NCBI GenBank assembly: GCA_041749075.1
Contig: JBGTBY010000038.1
Span: 121,398-185,397 of the forward strand
Direction of reading: 5' to 3'
From: CAMTWZ01 sp041749075
GTDB taxonomy: Bacteria > Bacteroidota > Rhodothermia > Balneolales > HLUCCA01
Length of the DNA stretch: 64,000 nucleotides
The position numbers were made by a program, and so were the translations under genes. Position 1 is the first letter of the stretch; every line of letters starts with the position of its first letter. The notes below the pieces were generated by a model. It did no database searches. It was given only the letters and a program-made list of their open reading frames with translations, and was not told the origin of the DNA. Below, in pieces: positions 43,480 through 51,670 of the stretch.

Positions 43480-44187
43480 TCACAGACCGGATGTGAGAGC
43501 GTAAATGAGCACATTGGTTCCCATCTGCAGGGAACGGGTTCGCAACGACTCGGGCAGGCCGTGCACATCGGCATTGGCCCATCCGTCGCTCAGGTTGGAT
43601 TCGTGGCTATAGAACACGACCATTCGCCCATCCCGGAAGATGCCGAAGCCCTGTGGCGGTTTGCCATCGTGTTCATGAATTTTGGGGAGTCCGTCGCCGA
43701 AGGGAAACGCGAGGTGATAGATGGGATGATCGAAAGGGAGTTCCACGAACGCATCGTCGGGGTAGACGAGTCGCATGGCTTCGCGAATGAATGGATCCAA
43801 GCCATAGTCGTCGTCGACGTAGAGGAATCCACCGGCGTCGAGGTATTCGCGGAGGTTGGTGGCTTCCGCCCGATTGATGCTGATGTTGCCATGTCCGGTT
43901 AGGAACAGGAACGGATATTTGAACAAATCCCGGCTTGCGATGTCCACATCCTCATATCTGGGGTGAATTCCGATCGGAAGGGTCTGTGAAGCGAATCGGA
44001 TCAGATTGCTTAAGGCAGACGGATCGTTGTACCAATCGCCGCCTCCACGATATTTCACTCGGGCAATGTTGAAGTGCCCGGTCGAGGCGTCCGACCCCGG
44101 CTGAGCCAGGCTCACATCCGCCATCCATGTCATTGCAAGTAGGAATGCGAAAAAACGAATCGGGTTGAGTACATTTGCGGAAACCAT
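43480..44187 (-). CDS. DUF4159-domain exported protein
   Basis: This 235-residue protein has a signal peptide (MVSANVLNPIRFFAFLLAMTWMADVSLAQ) and a DUF4159 domain: FNIARVKYRGGGDWYNDPSALSNLIRF, FPFLFLTGHGNI-like PFLFLTGHGNISI, and GGFLYVDDDYGLDPFIREAM, which resembles a class-I glutamine-amidotransferase/Rossmann-like fold. Function is unknown. The frame stays open 510 bases further upstream but only as antisense of the amylase gene. ATG 44187 is chosen because it gives a clean signal peptide. It is divergent from the amylase, with 21 bases between start codons. Confidence 0.85.
   Translation of the reverse strand: MVSANVLNPIRFFAFLLAMTWMADVSLAQPGSDASTGHFNIARVKYRGGGDWYNDPSALSNLIRFASQTLPIGIHPRYEDVDIASRDLFKYPFLFLTGHGNISINRAEATNLREYLDAGGFLYVDDDYGLDPFIREAMRLVYPDDAFVELPFDHPIYHLAFPFGDGLPKIHEHDGKPPQGFGIFRDGRMVVFYSHESNLSDGWANADVHGLPESLRTRSLQMGTNVLIYALTSGL
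44170..44177 (+). promoter_or_regulatory. Candidate -7 promoter element of the amylase gene
   Basis: TACATTTG matches TAnnTTTG exactly, 31 bases before the amylase ATG. It lies inside the first codons of the divergent DUF4159 gene. A matching -33 element is not clear. Confidence 0.5.
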
Positions 44188-44191
44188 TGCA

Positions 44192-44199
44192 CAAAAGTA
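44192..44199 (-). promoter_or_regulatory. Candidate -7 promoter element of the DUF4159 gene
   Basis: On the minus strand the bases read TACTTTTG, an exact TAnnTTTG match, only 4 bases before the ATG at 44187. It would give a leaderless or nearly leaderless message and faces the amylase promoter at 44170. Confidence 0.45.
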
Positions 44200-44208
44200 A
44201 CCTTTTTC

Positions 44209-46077
44209 ATGAGACGTTTCGCACTGCTTCCGATCCTTTTCCTTGCGCTGTTCGCCAGTGGAGCCACATCCCAAACCATCACGATCGATCGGGTCGAACC
44301 CATGAATTGGTGGGTCGGCATGCAGAATCCACAATTGCAGATTCTGGTGTATGGCAAGGACATCTCCCAGTCGCAAGTGAGTGTGAGTTATCCGGGCGTT
44401 CGGTTGGAAAACACCATCCGCACAGAAAATCCCAATTATGTGTTCATCAATCTTAGGATGGATGCGAGCGTGCAATCGGGCGACATCCCGATTGTGTTTC
44501 GGAACGGTCGCAGAGCCGTGACTCACTCCTATCCTTTGCTTACTAAAAATCATTCGACCATGCGCAACAACGGGTTTGATGCATCGGATGTGATTTATCT
44601 GCTCATGCCCGACCGCTTCGCGAATGGGGATGTCTCGAACGACAACATTCCGGGGATGCTCGAAAAAACGGACCGTTCGCAGCCGTTTGCGCGTCATGGC
44701 GGGGATTTGAAAGGGCTATCCAACCGCCTCGATTACTTGCAAGATTTGGGCATGACCGCTATCTGGGTGGCACCGATTTTCGAGAACGACATGCCACCCA
44801 ATTATGCGATTGGCGCTGGATTCTATCATGGTTATGCCGCCACCGACATGTATAAGGTGGATCGCCGATTGGGCTCGAACGAGGAATTCCGCACATTGGT
44901 GAACGATGCGCAATCCAAAGGCTTGAAAGTGATTATGGATATGATCCATAATCATGTGGGAACGCATCATTGGATGGTGATGGATCCTCCGACGTCTGAT
45001 TGGGTGCACAACCAGAAGGAGGTCGGAAACACGAATTATCGCACATCCACCATCATGGATCCGTATGCGTCCGAACGTGACCGCAATTCGACCGTGAAAG
45101 GCTGGTTTGTGGACGAAATGCCAGACTTGGACCAACGCAATCCGCTTTTGGCAACCTATCTCATTCAAAACACCTTGTGGTGGATCGAATATTCGGGCAT
45201 AGACGGCATCCGCATGGATACTCATCCCTATCCATACAAAGAATACATGGCCGATTGGACGCGCATCGTGTTGGATGAATACCCGAAATTCAACATCGTC
45301 GGTGAGGCGTGGATGCCGAACGTGGCCACCACGGCTTGGTGGCAGACCGGCTTCCCCGACAAGAACGGCTATGATTCGTTTCTGCGCAGCGTGACGGATT
45401 TCCCATTGTACTATGCGTTGGGTCAGGCATTCAATGAAGGTGGCGGATGGGAGACGGGACTCACTCGGTTATATTATGTGCTCAGTCAGGATTTTTTGTA
45501 CACCGATCCGTTTCTGAACGTCATTTTTCTCGATAACCACGATCTGAACCGCTATTTCAGTTCACAGGGTGAGGATGTGGCCAAATTCAAAATGGGATTG
45601 GCGTTTCTCTTGACCACGCGTGGCATACCACAGGTCTATTATGGAACGGAAATCGCGATGAAAGGTGGAAATATCGATCCGGATAAGCGTCGAAACTTTC
45701 CAGGGGGATGGCCTGGCGATCCGGTCGATGCCTTTACTCCCCAAGGTCGGGAACAACTGGAAGTGGATGATGTCTTCGATTACATGCGCAATCTCAATCG
45801 TTGGAGACGCGACAAGCCGGTGATCCATTACGGTCAACTCACGCATTTCGTACCGGTGAACAATGTGTATGTCTACTTCAGACACAATGACACCGAAACG
45901 GTGATGGTGGTGATGAACGGTGATGAGGAGGAGAAGACCATCCGCACGGATCGATTCAGTGAGAGGATGAATGGGTTTTCTTCTGGTCAGGATGTGATTT
46001 CAGGCCGCATGTTGAACGACCTGAGCTCGATCCGCATTCCAGGAAGAACCGCGATGGTCATTGAACTTCGACGGTGA
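44209..46077 (+). CDS. Secreted GH13 alpha-amylase/neopullulanase-like glycosidase
   Basis: This 622-residue protein has a signal peptide (MRRFALLPILFLALFASGATS). An N-terminal immunoglobulin-like domain (about 22-115, cyclomaltodextrinase type) is followed by the GH13 TIM barrel. Catalytic residues appear as the nucleophile Asp in GIDGIRMDTHPY (near 337), the acid Glu in IVGEAW (near 366) and the third Asp in FLDNHDLNRY (near 445). It should cleave alpha-1,4 or alpha-1,6 glucans in the periplasm or at the surface, like SusA. No SusC/SusD pair is adjacent; the nearest is the one at 16-21 kb. Its 3' end overlaps the DUF4249 gene by 20 bases. Confidence 0.93.
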   Translation: MRRFALLPILFLALFASGATSQTITIDRVEPMNWWVGMQNPQLQILVYGKDISQSQVSVSYPGVRLENTIRTENPNYVFINLRMDASVQSGDIPIVFRNGRRAVTHSYPLLTKNHSTMRNNGFDASDVIYLLMPDRFANGDVSNDNIPGMLEKTDRSQPFARHGGDLKGLSNRLDYLQDLGMTAIWVAPIFENDMPPNYAIGAGFYHGYAATDMYKVDRRLGSNEEFRTLVNDAQSKGLKVIMDMIHNHVGTHHWMVMDPPTSDWVHNQKEVGNTNYRTSTIMDPYASERDRNSTVKGWFVDEMPDLDQRNPLLATYLIQNTLWWIEYSGIDGIRMDTHPYPYKEYMADWTRIVLDEYPKFNIVGEAWMPNVATTAWWQTGFPDKNGYDSFLRSVTDFPLYYALGQAFNEGGGWETGLTRLYYVLSQDFLYTDPFLNVIFLDNHDLNRYFSSQGEDVAKFKMGLAFLLTTRGIPQVYYGTEIAMKGGNIDPDKRRNFPGGWPGDPVDAFTPQGREQLEVDDVFDYMRNLNRWRRDKPVIHYGQLTHFVPVNNVYVYFRHNDTETVMVVMNGDEEEKTIRTDRFSERMNGFSSGQDVISGRMLNDLSSIRIPGRTAMVIELRR

Positions 46078-46930
46078 TGGTGGTTTTCGCCACCGACATG
46101 CTTCCAAAAATGCCGATTGCCCCATTCACACTGGAAAGGACGTTTTCAATCTCGCCGGGTGAGGTGGTGCTTCCACCGAGTTGCACATTCGCCGAGCGGA
46201 CGAAGTCGTACACATTGTCGTCGATGGCATAAAAGGAAATCTCGTTCGGACCATAATAGGCAACCGCCAGCCACGGGAACTTCAAATTGATGCTCCCATC
46301 CGCCTGCGGTTCGTAATTCATCTGATTGATGATTCCGGAGCTGACCAAGGTCACGTCATCGTCCTCTTCGCTAAATTCCTCATAAAAAGGAACCAAGCCT
46401 TGCGATGTATCCAATGCCGCAGTTGTGATCACATAGTAGGTTTGTCTTCCTGGATAGATACTGGACGATAAATTCGCTTCAAACTGCTCCGGGCCCTGAT
46501 AGGGCAGGGATGTGCTGTTCAGTGTGCGGACGCGGAACGTATCGGGAACGAACGTGGTCGCTGTGATGGGGTTTTCCAATCCTGGAACGGTGATATCGAG
46601 GCGATATCGAGTCGAGGGCTTGACCGTCATAACGCCATCCACAGAACGGTAGACACCAGGAATGGTCATCTGATAAGCGATGGCGGATATTGTGTTTCCG
46701 GCCGCATCCAATTCTAGAACGGTTACGTTCGCGCCAACGACAGCTAAGCTGGCGGCATCGTAGACATCGTTGATCGGAGCTGTACGATAGAGTGTGAGTT
46801 CAGGGAAGGGTTGTGCCGCAGTCAAGTAGGATGTGACCACGATTTGCTCGCGATACGCGTCTTGGCCATAGTCTTCACAAGCTACGACAGCGAAACTCAG
46901 GATCAGTAGGAGGGAGGTAGATGTGCGCAT
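46058..46930 (-). CDS. DUF4249 lipoprotein, partner of TonB receptor
   Basis: This 290-residue protein has lipoprotein signal MRTSTSLLLILSFAVVAC. The mature part has the DUF4249 layout: QIVVTSYLTAAQPFPELTLYRTAPINDVY, then VTVLELDAAG, STRYRLDITVPG and long beta strands. DUF4249 genes are usually paired with TonB-dependent receptors, as here (1-base gap after the receptor stop). Role is unknown but it is presumably a surface-exposed or periplasmic helper for the receptor. The frame is open upstream inside the receptor gene. ATG 46930 is chosen for the signal peptide. Confidence 0.85.
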   Translation of the reverse strand: MRTSTSLLLILSFAVVACEDYGQDAYREQIVVTSYLTAAQPFPELTLYRTAPINDVYDAASLAVVGANVTVLELDAAGNTISAIAYQMTIPGVYRSVDGVMTVKPSTRYRLDITVPGLENPITATTFVPDTFRVRTLNSTSLPYQGPEQFEANLSSSIYPGRQTYYVITTAALDTSQGLVPFYEEFSEEDDDVTLVSSGIINQMNYEPQADGSINLKFPWLAVAYYGPNEISFYAIDDNVYDFVRSANVQLGGSTTSPGEIENVLSSVNGAIGIFGSMSVAKTTITVEVQ

Positions 46931-46931
46931 A

Positions 46932-49169
46932 TCAGAACGAAACCGTGTAGGAAAGTGTGGGGAGAATTGGAAGCAGTGGCACAGCCGTGCGTGTGGGTGG
47001 GTTCTTCTCCAAATCAAAATTGTAGAACCAGATATTGCGCCGTGAATAGGCATTGATGATCTGGATTTGGAATTCGGAAACGCCCATACCGAAGAAGGTG
47101 CCCTCTCGGGTGAAACCGATATCCAATCGATGATAGGATGGAAGTCGGGAAGCGTTCACACGTCCCACCACGACGGGTCGATAGGGCTGGGTGCCGAACG
47201 GATTGCCGATTTCGGTACGACCAAGGACATCTGTATACGCTTGTCCGGTTGCATAATTGAATACAGCCGTGGATTTCCAGCGTTTTGAGAGACGGTAGTT
47301 CGTTACCACGTTCACATCATGGATCCGATCGTATTTCGGTGGGTAGAAATCATCGTTATTGAACGTCGCAAATTTCCGGCGAGTGGTTCCCCAAGTATAC
47401 CCGATGAACCCATTTAATCGCCCGGATGTTTTTTCCAACATCACTTCCAAGCCATAGGCGAATCCGCTGCCATAACGGAACAGATCAGCGTAATCGAGTC
47501 CGGCGGCGTCAGGCAGACGCGGATCCAGTTCAAACAAGTCGTTCATCGTGCGGTAAAATCCTTCCACCTCGAGGTTGTATCCTTGAATCGGATAACTTTT
47601 CACTCCGAGAACAAATTGATCACCATAGGAAGGGCGTACGCCTTCATCGGTTGTCAGCCACACATCAAATCCGGAAAATGCCTCATTTGTGATGAGCGTC
47701 AGGAATTGATAATAGCGACCGTATGCGGCTTGAAATCGCAACGATGGATGTGGGATGTATTCCGCGCTGAGTCTCGGTTCCAAGCGTAGGTAATCGCCTT
47801 TCGTGAAATAGTTCAATCGAACACCGCTGGTCAATTTCAGGCGATCACCATATCTCCAGGTGTCTTGCACATACGCTGACGCATACGATGATTGGATGCG
47901 GGAATTGGTCGTTGGATTCCCATCAAACCGATCTTTGAGAGTGAGGGTGAGTAAGCCAGCCCAGAATCCACCTCGGATGTCATGTGATGGGGATGCGGCC
48001 CATTCCAAATCCGATTTGATGGAATAGTCGAACACATTATTGTTCCGTTCGATGGGAGTTCCGGCGATTTCGAATCTTGGCGTATTGAAATATCGGGATC
48101 CGGTTAATGTGACATTTCCGAAAAGACGGCTGTTAAACAAATGGGTCCAGTTTCCGCTCGCCGTTCGATTTCCGTAAAACAAGTTGAGGTTGAGATCGTC
48201 GGAGACTGGAAAATTCACGTTATCCTCACCTCCATAAAACGACAGGCTCACCTTGTTGCGATCGTCCAAGTCGAGGTTTAGCTTGCCGTTCACATCGTAA
48301 AAATAGAAGCTTTCGGGCACGCCGTCCACACTTTGCTGCAATACATACAGAAGTGGCTCCAATGTGGATCTGCGGAATGCGAGCATATAAGAACCTTTCG
48401 CATGTGGACCCTCGATCATCGCCCGCGACGATAACATACCCACACTGATGACACCGGCCCGTTCAACCCGGTTGCCGTCTTTATTATAAATGTCGATCAC
48501 AGATCCGAGCCGGCCACCGTATTCCGCTGGATAGCCACCTTTGTACAATCGGACGTCTTTGATGGCGTCCGGATTGAAGGTGGAGAAGAATCCGAAAAAG
48601 TGGGATGGGTTATATACTGTGGTCCGATCCAGTAGGATAAGTGTTTGATCGGGTCCACCTCCACGTATATACAATCCGGATGAGAAATCGGATGCGGCCT
48701 TCACGCCCGGCAGAAGCTGTACGGAGCGGAACACATCCGCTTGCAAAACGGCTGGAACCTGCTTGATGAGTCTGGTCTGAACCTGTGCCACACCCACATT
48801 TCTGGATTCTTCCTTCTCCCGTTCCGATTCGACCACGATTGCCTCCAATCGGAAATCTTCCGGATCCAATGCCACATCCAAACGAACGGATTGGCCTTCA
48901 GAGAGGGTTAAGGGTAATTCGCGAGGCACATAACCCACGAACGTGTATTGAACGATGTATGATCCCGCAGCCAATCCGACGATGTTATAATAACCGGATG
49001 TGTTGGTGGACGTACCTGTTGTAGTACCTTTGATGATCACGTTGGCGTAGAGAAGGGTCTCGCCATTGGCAGAATCCGTCACATAACCGCTGATTGATGT
49101 TCTTGGTTGTGCGCTTAGCGCAACCGAGATGGAAAAGGATAGAGCTAAAAAGCTCCAAAAAACTCGCAT
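46932..49169 (-). CDS. TonB-dependent outer-membrane receptor with carboxypeptidase-regulatory-like domain
   Basis: This protein has 745 residues from ATG 49169 with signal peptide MRVFWSFLALSFSISVALSAQ. A CarboxypepD_reg-like domain follows (TSISGYVTDSANGETLLYANV, about 22-105), then a plug (PAVLQADVFRSVQLLPGVKAASDFSSGLYIRGGGPDQ) and a beta-barrel ending in SYTVSF with terminal Phe. It is shorter than SusC and is paired with DUF4249 rather than SusD. The cargo is unknown. A TTG further upstream (49190) is a possible longer start. An imperfect -7 element, CACCTTTG on the minus strand at 49219-49226, may be its promoter. Confidence 0.92.
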   Translation of the reverse strand: MRVFWSFLALSFSISVALSAQPRTSISGYVTDSANGETLLYANVIIKGTTTGTSTNTSGYYNIVGLAAGSYIVQYTFVGYVPRELPLTLSEGQSVRLDVALDPEDFRLEAIVVESEREKEESRNVGVAQVQTRLIKQVPAVLQADVFRSVQLLPGVKAASDFSSGLYIRGGGPDQTLILLDRTTVYNPSHFFGFFSTFNPDAIKDVRLYKGGYPAEYGGRLGSVIDIYNKDGNRVERAGVISVGMLSSRAMIEGPHAKGSYMLAFRRSTLEPLLYVLQQSVDGVPESFYFYDVNGKLNLDLDDRNKVSLSFYGGEDNVNFPVSDDLNLNLFYGNRTASGNWTHLFNSRLFGNVTLTGSRYFNTPRFEIAGTPIERNNNVFDYSIKSDLEWAASPSHDIRGGFWAGLLTLTLKDRFDGNPTTNSRIQSSYASAYVQDTWRYGDRLKLTSGVRLNYFTKGDYLRLEPRLSAEYIPHPSLRFQAAYGRYYQFLTLITNEAFSGFDVWLTTDEGVRPSYGDQFVLGVKSYPIQGYNLEVEGFYRTMNDLFELDPRLPDAAGLDYADLFRYGSGFAYGLEVMLEKTSGRLNGFIGYTWGTTRRKFATFNNDDFYPPKYDRIHDVNVVTNYRLSKRWKSTAVFNYATGQAYTDVLGRTEIGNPFGTQPYRPVVVGRVNASRLPSYHRLDIGFTREGTFFGMGVSEFQIQIINAYSRRNIWFYNFDLEKNPPTRTAVPLLPILPTLSYTVSF

Positions 49170-49206
49170 GGTAGATGATTTGATGTGCAACCCGTCTGCG
49201 AACGTC

Positions 49207-49214
49207 TACGTTTG
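49207..49214 (+). promoter_or_regulatory. Candidate -7 promoter element of the NfeD/FloA operon
   Basis: TACGTTTG matches TAnnTTTG exactly, 40 bases before the NfeD ATG. A TTTG at 49179-49182 could be the -33 element but the 24-base spacing is long. Confidence 0.45.
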
Positions 49215-49254
49215 GTTGCAAAGGTGTTGTTACGATTTCGTAGATTAAAACTGT

Positions 49255-50622
49255 ATGAAAAATTACCCAATTCGATATTACCAAACCGCTATGATTCTGT
49301 TGTTCGCCCTGCTTCTGCAGGTCGATACAGACCAGAGCTCTTACGAAGACGATCCGGATGGCGGCGTCTACATCATTCATGTGGAAGGCTTGATCGACAA
49401 TGGCTTACACACATACATCGAACGCGGATTGAACCGCGCTCGTTCCAACAATGCGGCCGGTGTGATCTTATATGTGGACACGTTCGGAGGGCTGGTTGAA
49501 GCCGCCGACAACATTCGCAAAAACCTGATCGAAACCGAACTGGTGACCGTCGCCTTCATCGATAAGAACGCCGCGTCAGCAGGTGCATTGATATCCATTG
49601 CGGCCGATTCGATATTTATGTCTCCGGGTTCTTCCATCGGCGCGGCAACCGTTGTCGATGGCCAAGGAACCTACGCTTCTGAGAAGATGCAAAGCTATAT
49701 GCGTGGAATCATGAGAGCGACAGCAGAAAGCAAAGGTCGTGACCCGCGTATCGCAGAAGCGATGGTTGATGAGACGGTCGAAGTCGAAGGAGTGATCGAG
49801 GCGGGAAAATTGCTTACTCTCAGCACCGAAGAAGCGGTTGAACTTGGATTCGCGAATGGTTCAATCGAGTCGGTGGATGCGGTCATCGCCCATATGGGCT
49901 GGGAAGATGCGCCACAGATCGATATGCAGGAGTTGTGGGCTGAATCGGTTTTACGCTTTTTAGCCAATCCGGTAATCAGTTCCATGCTGATGCTCATGAT
50001 GCTCGGTGGATTATACTTCGAACTTCAAACTCCCGGAGTCGGTTTTCCAGGCCTAATGGCTGGATTGGGTGCCGTCTTTTTCTTCGCTCCTCTTTACATA
50101 ATGGGACTCGCCGAAAGCTGGGAAATCATTTTATTTGTGATCGGGGTGTCACTGATCGTTGTCGAAATCTTTGTGATACCCGGATTTGGCTTAGCCGGAT
50201 TATCCGGAATTACATTGGTCATATTCAGCCTTGGGGCCGCCCTCATTGGCAACATAGGTCTGAATTTTCCTGAACTCAACCAGATATCGAATGCCGTTTG
50301 GACAATGGCTGTCACTCTGGTATTGGGTGTGGCGATGATTGCTTCATTTGTCCGTTACTTGCCCGAAAACACCATGTTCAACAAATTGGTCCTTTCAGAA
50401 TCCACCAACCGCACCAGCGGCTACATCTCACAAGAATCAAAAGACGATCTCCTCGGTGAAGAAGGAATCGCGATCACAGCCCTCAGACCGTCTGGAACGG
50501 TACTCGTACTAGACAGAAGGGTGGATGTGGTCTCCGATGGCGAATTCGTTGAAAAAGGAGCCCGTGTGAAAGTAGTCGATACCAGCAGTTCCCGCGTCAT
50601 GGTTCAAAAACTAGACGCCTGA
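49255..50622 (+). CDS. NfeD-family membrane serine protease (long form)
   Basis: This 455-residue protein has a signal/anchor segment, a ClpP-like Ser-Lys protease domain (about 35-225, with DTFGGLVEAADNIRKNL and the nucleophile block DKNAASAGALISIAADSI), then four hydrophobic segments (about 245-380) and a C-terminal OB-fold NfeD domain (LGEEGIAITALRPSGTVLVLD...). Long NfeD proteins pair with stomatin/flotillin partners, and FloA indeed follows 34 bases downstream. The likely role is membrane quality control or cleavage of hydrophobic stomatin-type tails. Confidence 0.93.
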   Translation: MKNYPIRYYQTAMILLFALLLQVDTDQSSYEDDPDGGVYIIHVEGLIDNGLHTYIERGLNRARSNNAAGVILYVDTFGGLVEAADNIRKNLIETELVTVAFIDKNAASAGALISIAADSIFMSPGSSIGAATVVDGQGTYASEKMQSYMRGIMRATAESKGRDPRIAEAMVDETVEVEGVIEAGKLLTLSTEEAVELGFANGSIESVDAVIAHMGWEDAPQIDMQELWAESVLRFLANPVISSMLMLMMLGGLYFELQTPGVGFPGLMAGLGAVFFFAPLYIMGLAESWEIILFVIGVSLIVVEIFVIPGFGLAGLSGITLVIFSLGAALIGNIGLNFPELNQISNAVWTMAVTLVLGVAMIASFVRYLPENTMFNKLVLSESTNRTSGYISQESKDDLLGEEGIAITALRPSGTVLVLDRRVDVVSDGEFVEKGARVKVVDTSSSRVMVQKLDA

Positions 50623-50656
50623 TCATCATCATCTATCCATTAACCTATCCTAAACC

Positions 50657-51667
50657 ATGCTAGAATCCTTTCCATATCTGATTATTGTACTTGTCATTGC
50701 CGGCATATTCCTATTTCTGTACTTCGTACCGCTGGGATTGTGGATAACGGCATTCTTCTCCGGAGTGAAGGTCAACATCTTTGGTGATCTGGTGGCCATG
50801 CGCCTTCGTAAAGTGGCGCCGGCACCCATCATTCGAGCTGCCATCACCTCGAACAAAGCCGGCATTCCGATTGATATCGGTAAGTTGGAAGCCCACTTCC
50901 TTGCCGGTGGGAATATTTTCAAAGTCATTCAAGCCCTGATTTCCGCCGACAAAGCAAACCTCGGCCTTACGTTCGAGCGCGCTGCCGCAATTGATTTGGC
51001 TGGACGTGATGTGTTTCAAGCCGTTCAAATCTCCGTGAACCCGAAAGTGATCGAAACACCACCAATCACCGCTCTCGCGAAAGACGGTATTCAAGTGCGT
51101 GCGATTGCCCGAATCACGGTTCGTGCCAACCTGGACCGTTTGGTGGGTGGTGCGACAGAAGAAACCATTCTTGCTCGTGTTGGTGAAGGGATCGTATCAA
51201 CAATCGGTTCATCTGTCGATCATAAAGCCGTTCTTGAAAACCCTGACAACATCTCCAAGATGGTGTTGAGCAAAGGCCTCGACAGCGGTACCGCATTTGA
51301 AATCTTGTCGATTGATATTGCGGATGTGGATGTCGGCGACAACATCGGTGCCAAATTGCAGACCGATCAGGCGGAAGCCGACTTGAAAGTGGCTCGTGCC
51401 AAAGCGGAAGAACGTCGCGCCATGGCTGTTGCGGCAGAACAAGAATTCAAAGCCAAAACCCAAGACGCAAGAGCTCGAGTGATTGAAGCAGAAGCGGAAG
51501 TTCCAAAAGCGATCGCTGATGCGTTTCGCACAGGCAAATTGGGCGTGATGGATTACTACAACATGAAGAATGTGATGGCTGATACCGATATGCGCCAATC
51601 CATCGCTACGACCGGTTCTGACAAACCGAAAGAGGACGAAGAACTCCTTCGCAATAAGAAAAAGTAA
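50657..51667 (+). CDS. floA: Flotillin-like protein FloA (UPF0365)
   Basis: This 336-residue protein has an N-terminal membrane segment (FPYLIIVLVIAGIFLFLYFVPLGLWITAFFSGVKV). A PHB/SPFH domain follows with LVAMRLRKVAPAPIIRA, LFLAGG-like AHFLAGGNIFKVIQALI and AARITVRANLDRLVGGATEETI-type sequence, then an EA-rich helical region and a charged tail. It matches the UPF0365/YqfA-FloA family, which organises functional membrane microdomains. Co-occurrence with NfeD directly upstream is the usual arrangement. A Rho-independent terminator follows inside the convergent gene. Confidence 0.95.
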   Translation: MLESFPYLIIVLVIAGIFLFLYFVPLGLWITAFFSGVKVNIFGDLVAMRLRKVAPAPIIRAAITSNKAGIPIDIGKLEAHFLAGGNIFKVIQALISADKANLGLTFERAAAIDLAGRDVFQAVQISVNPKVIETPPITALAKDGIQVRAIARITVRANLDRLVGGATEETILARVGEGIVSTIGSSVDHKAVLENPDNISKMVLSKGLDSGTAFEILSIDIADVDVGDNIGAKLQTDQAEADLKVARAKAEERRAMAVAAEQEFKAKTQDARARVIEAEAEVPKAIADAFRTGKLGVMDYYNMKNVMADTDMRQSIATTGSDKPKEDEELLRNKKK

Positions 51668-51670
51668 GTC

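Noticed and set aside
43480..44697. Long 405-residue reading frame extending the DUF4159 gene upstream
   Set aside because: The extra part beyond 44187 is antisense to the amylase gene and has no signal peptide or domain. The ATG at 44187 gives a clean signal peptide.
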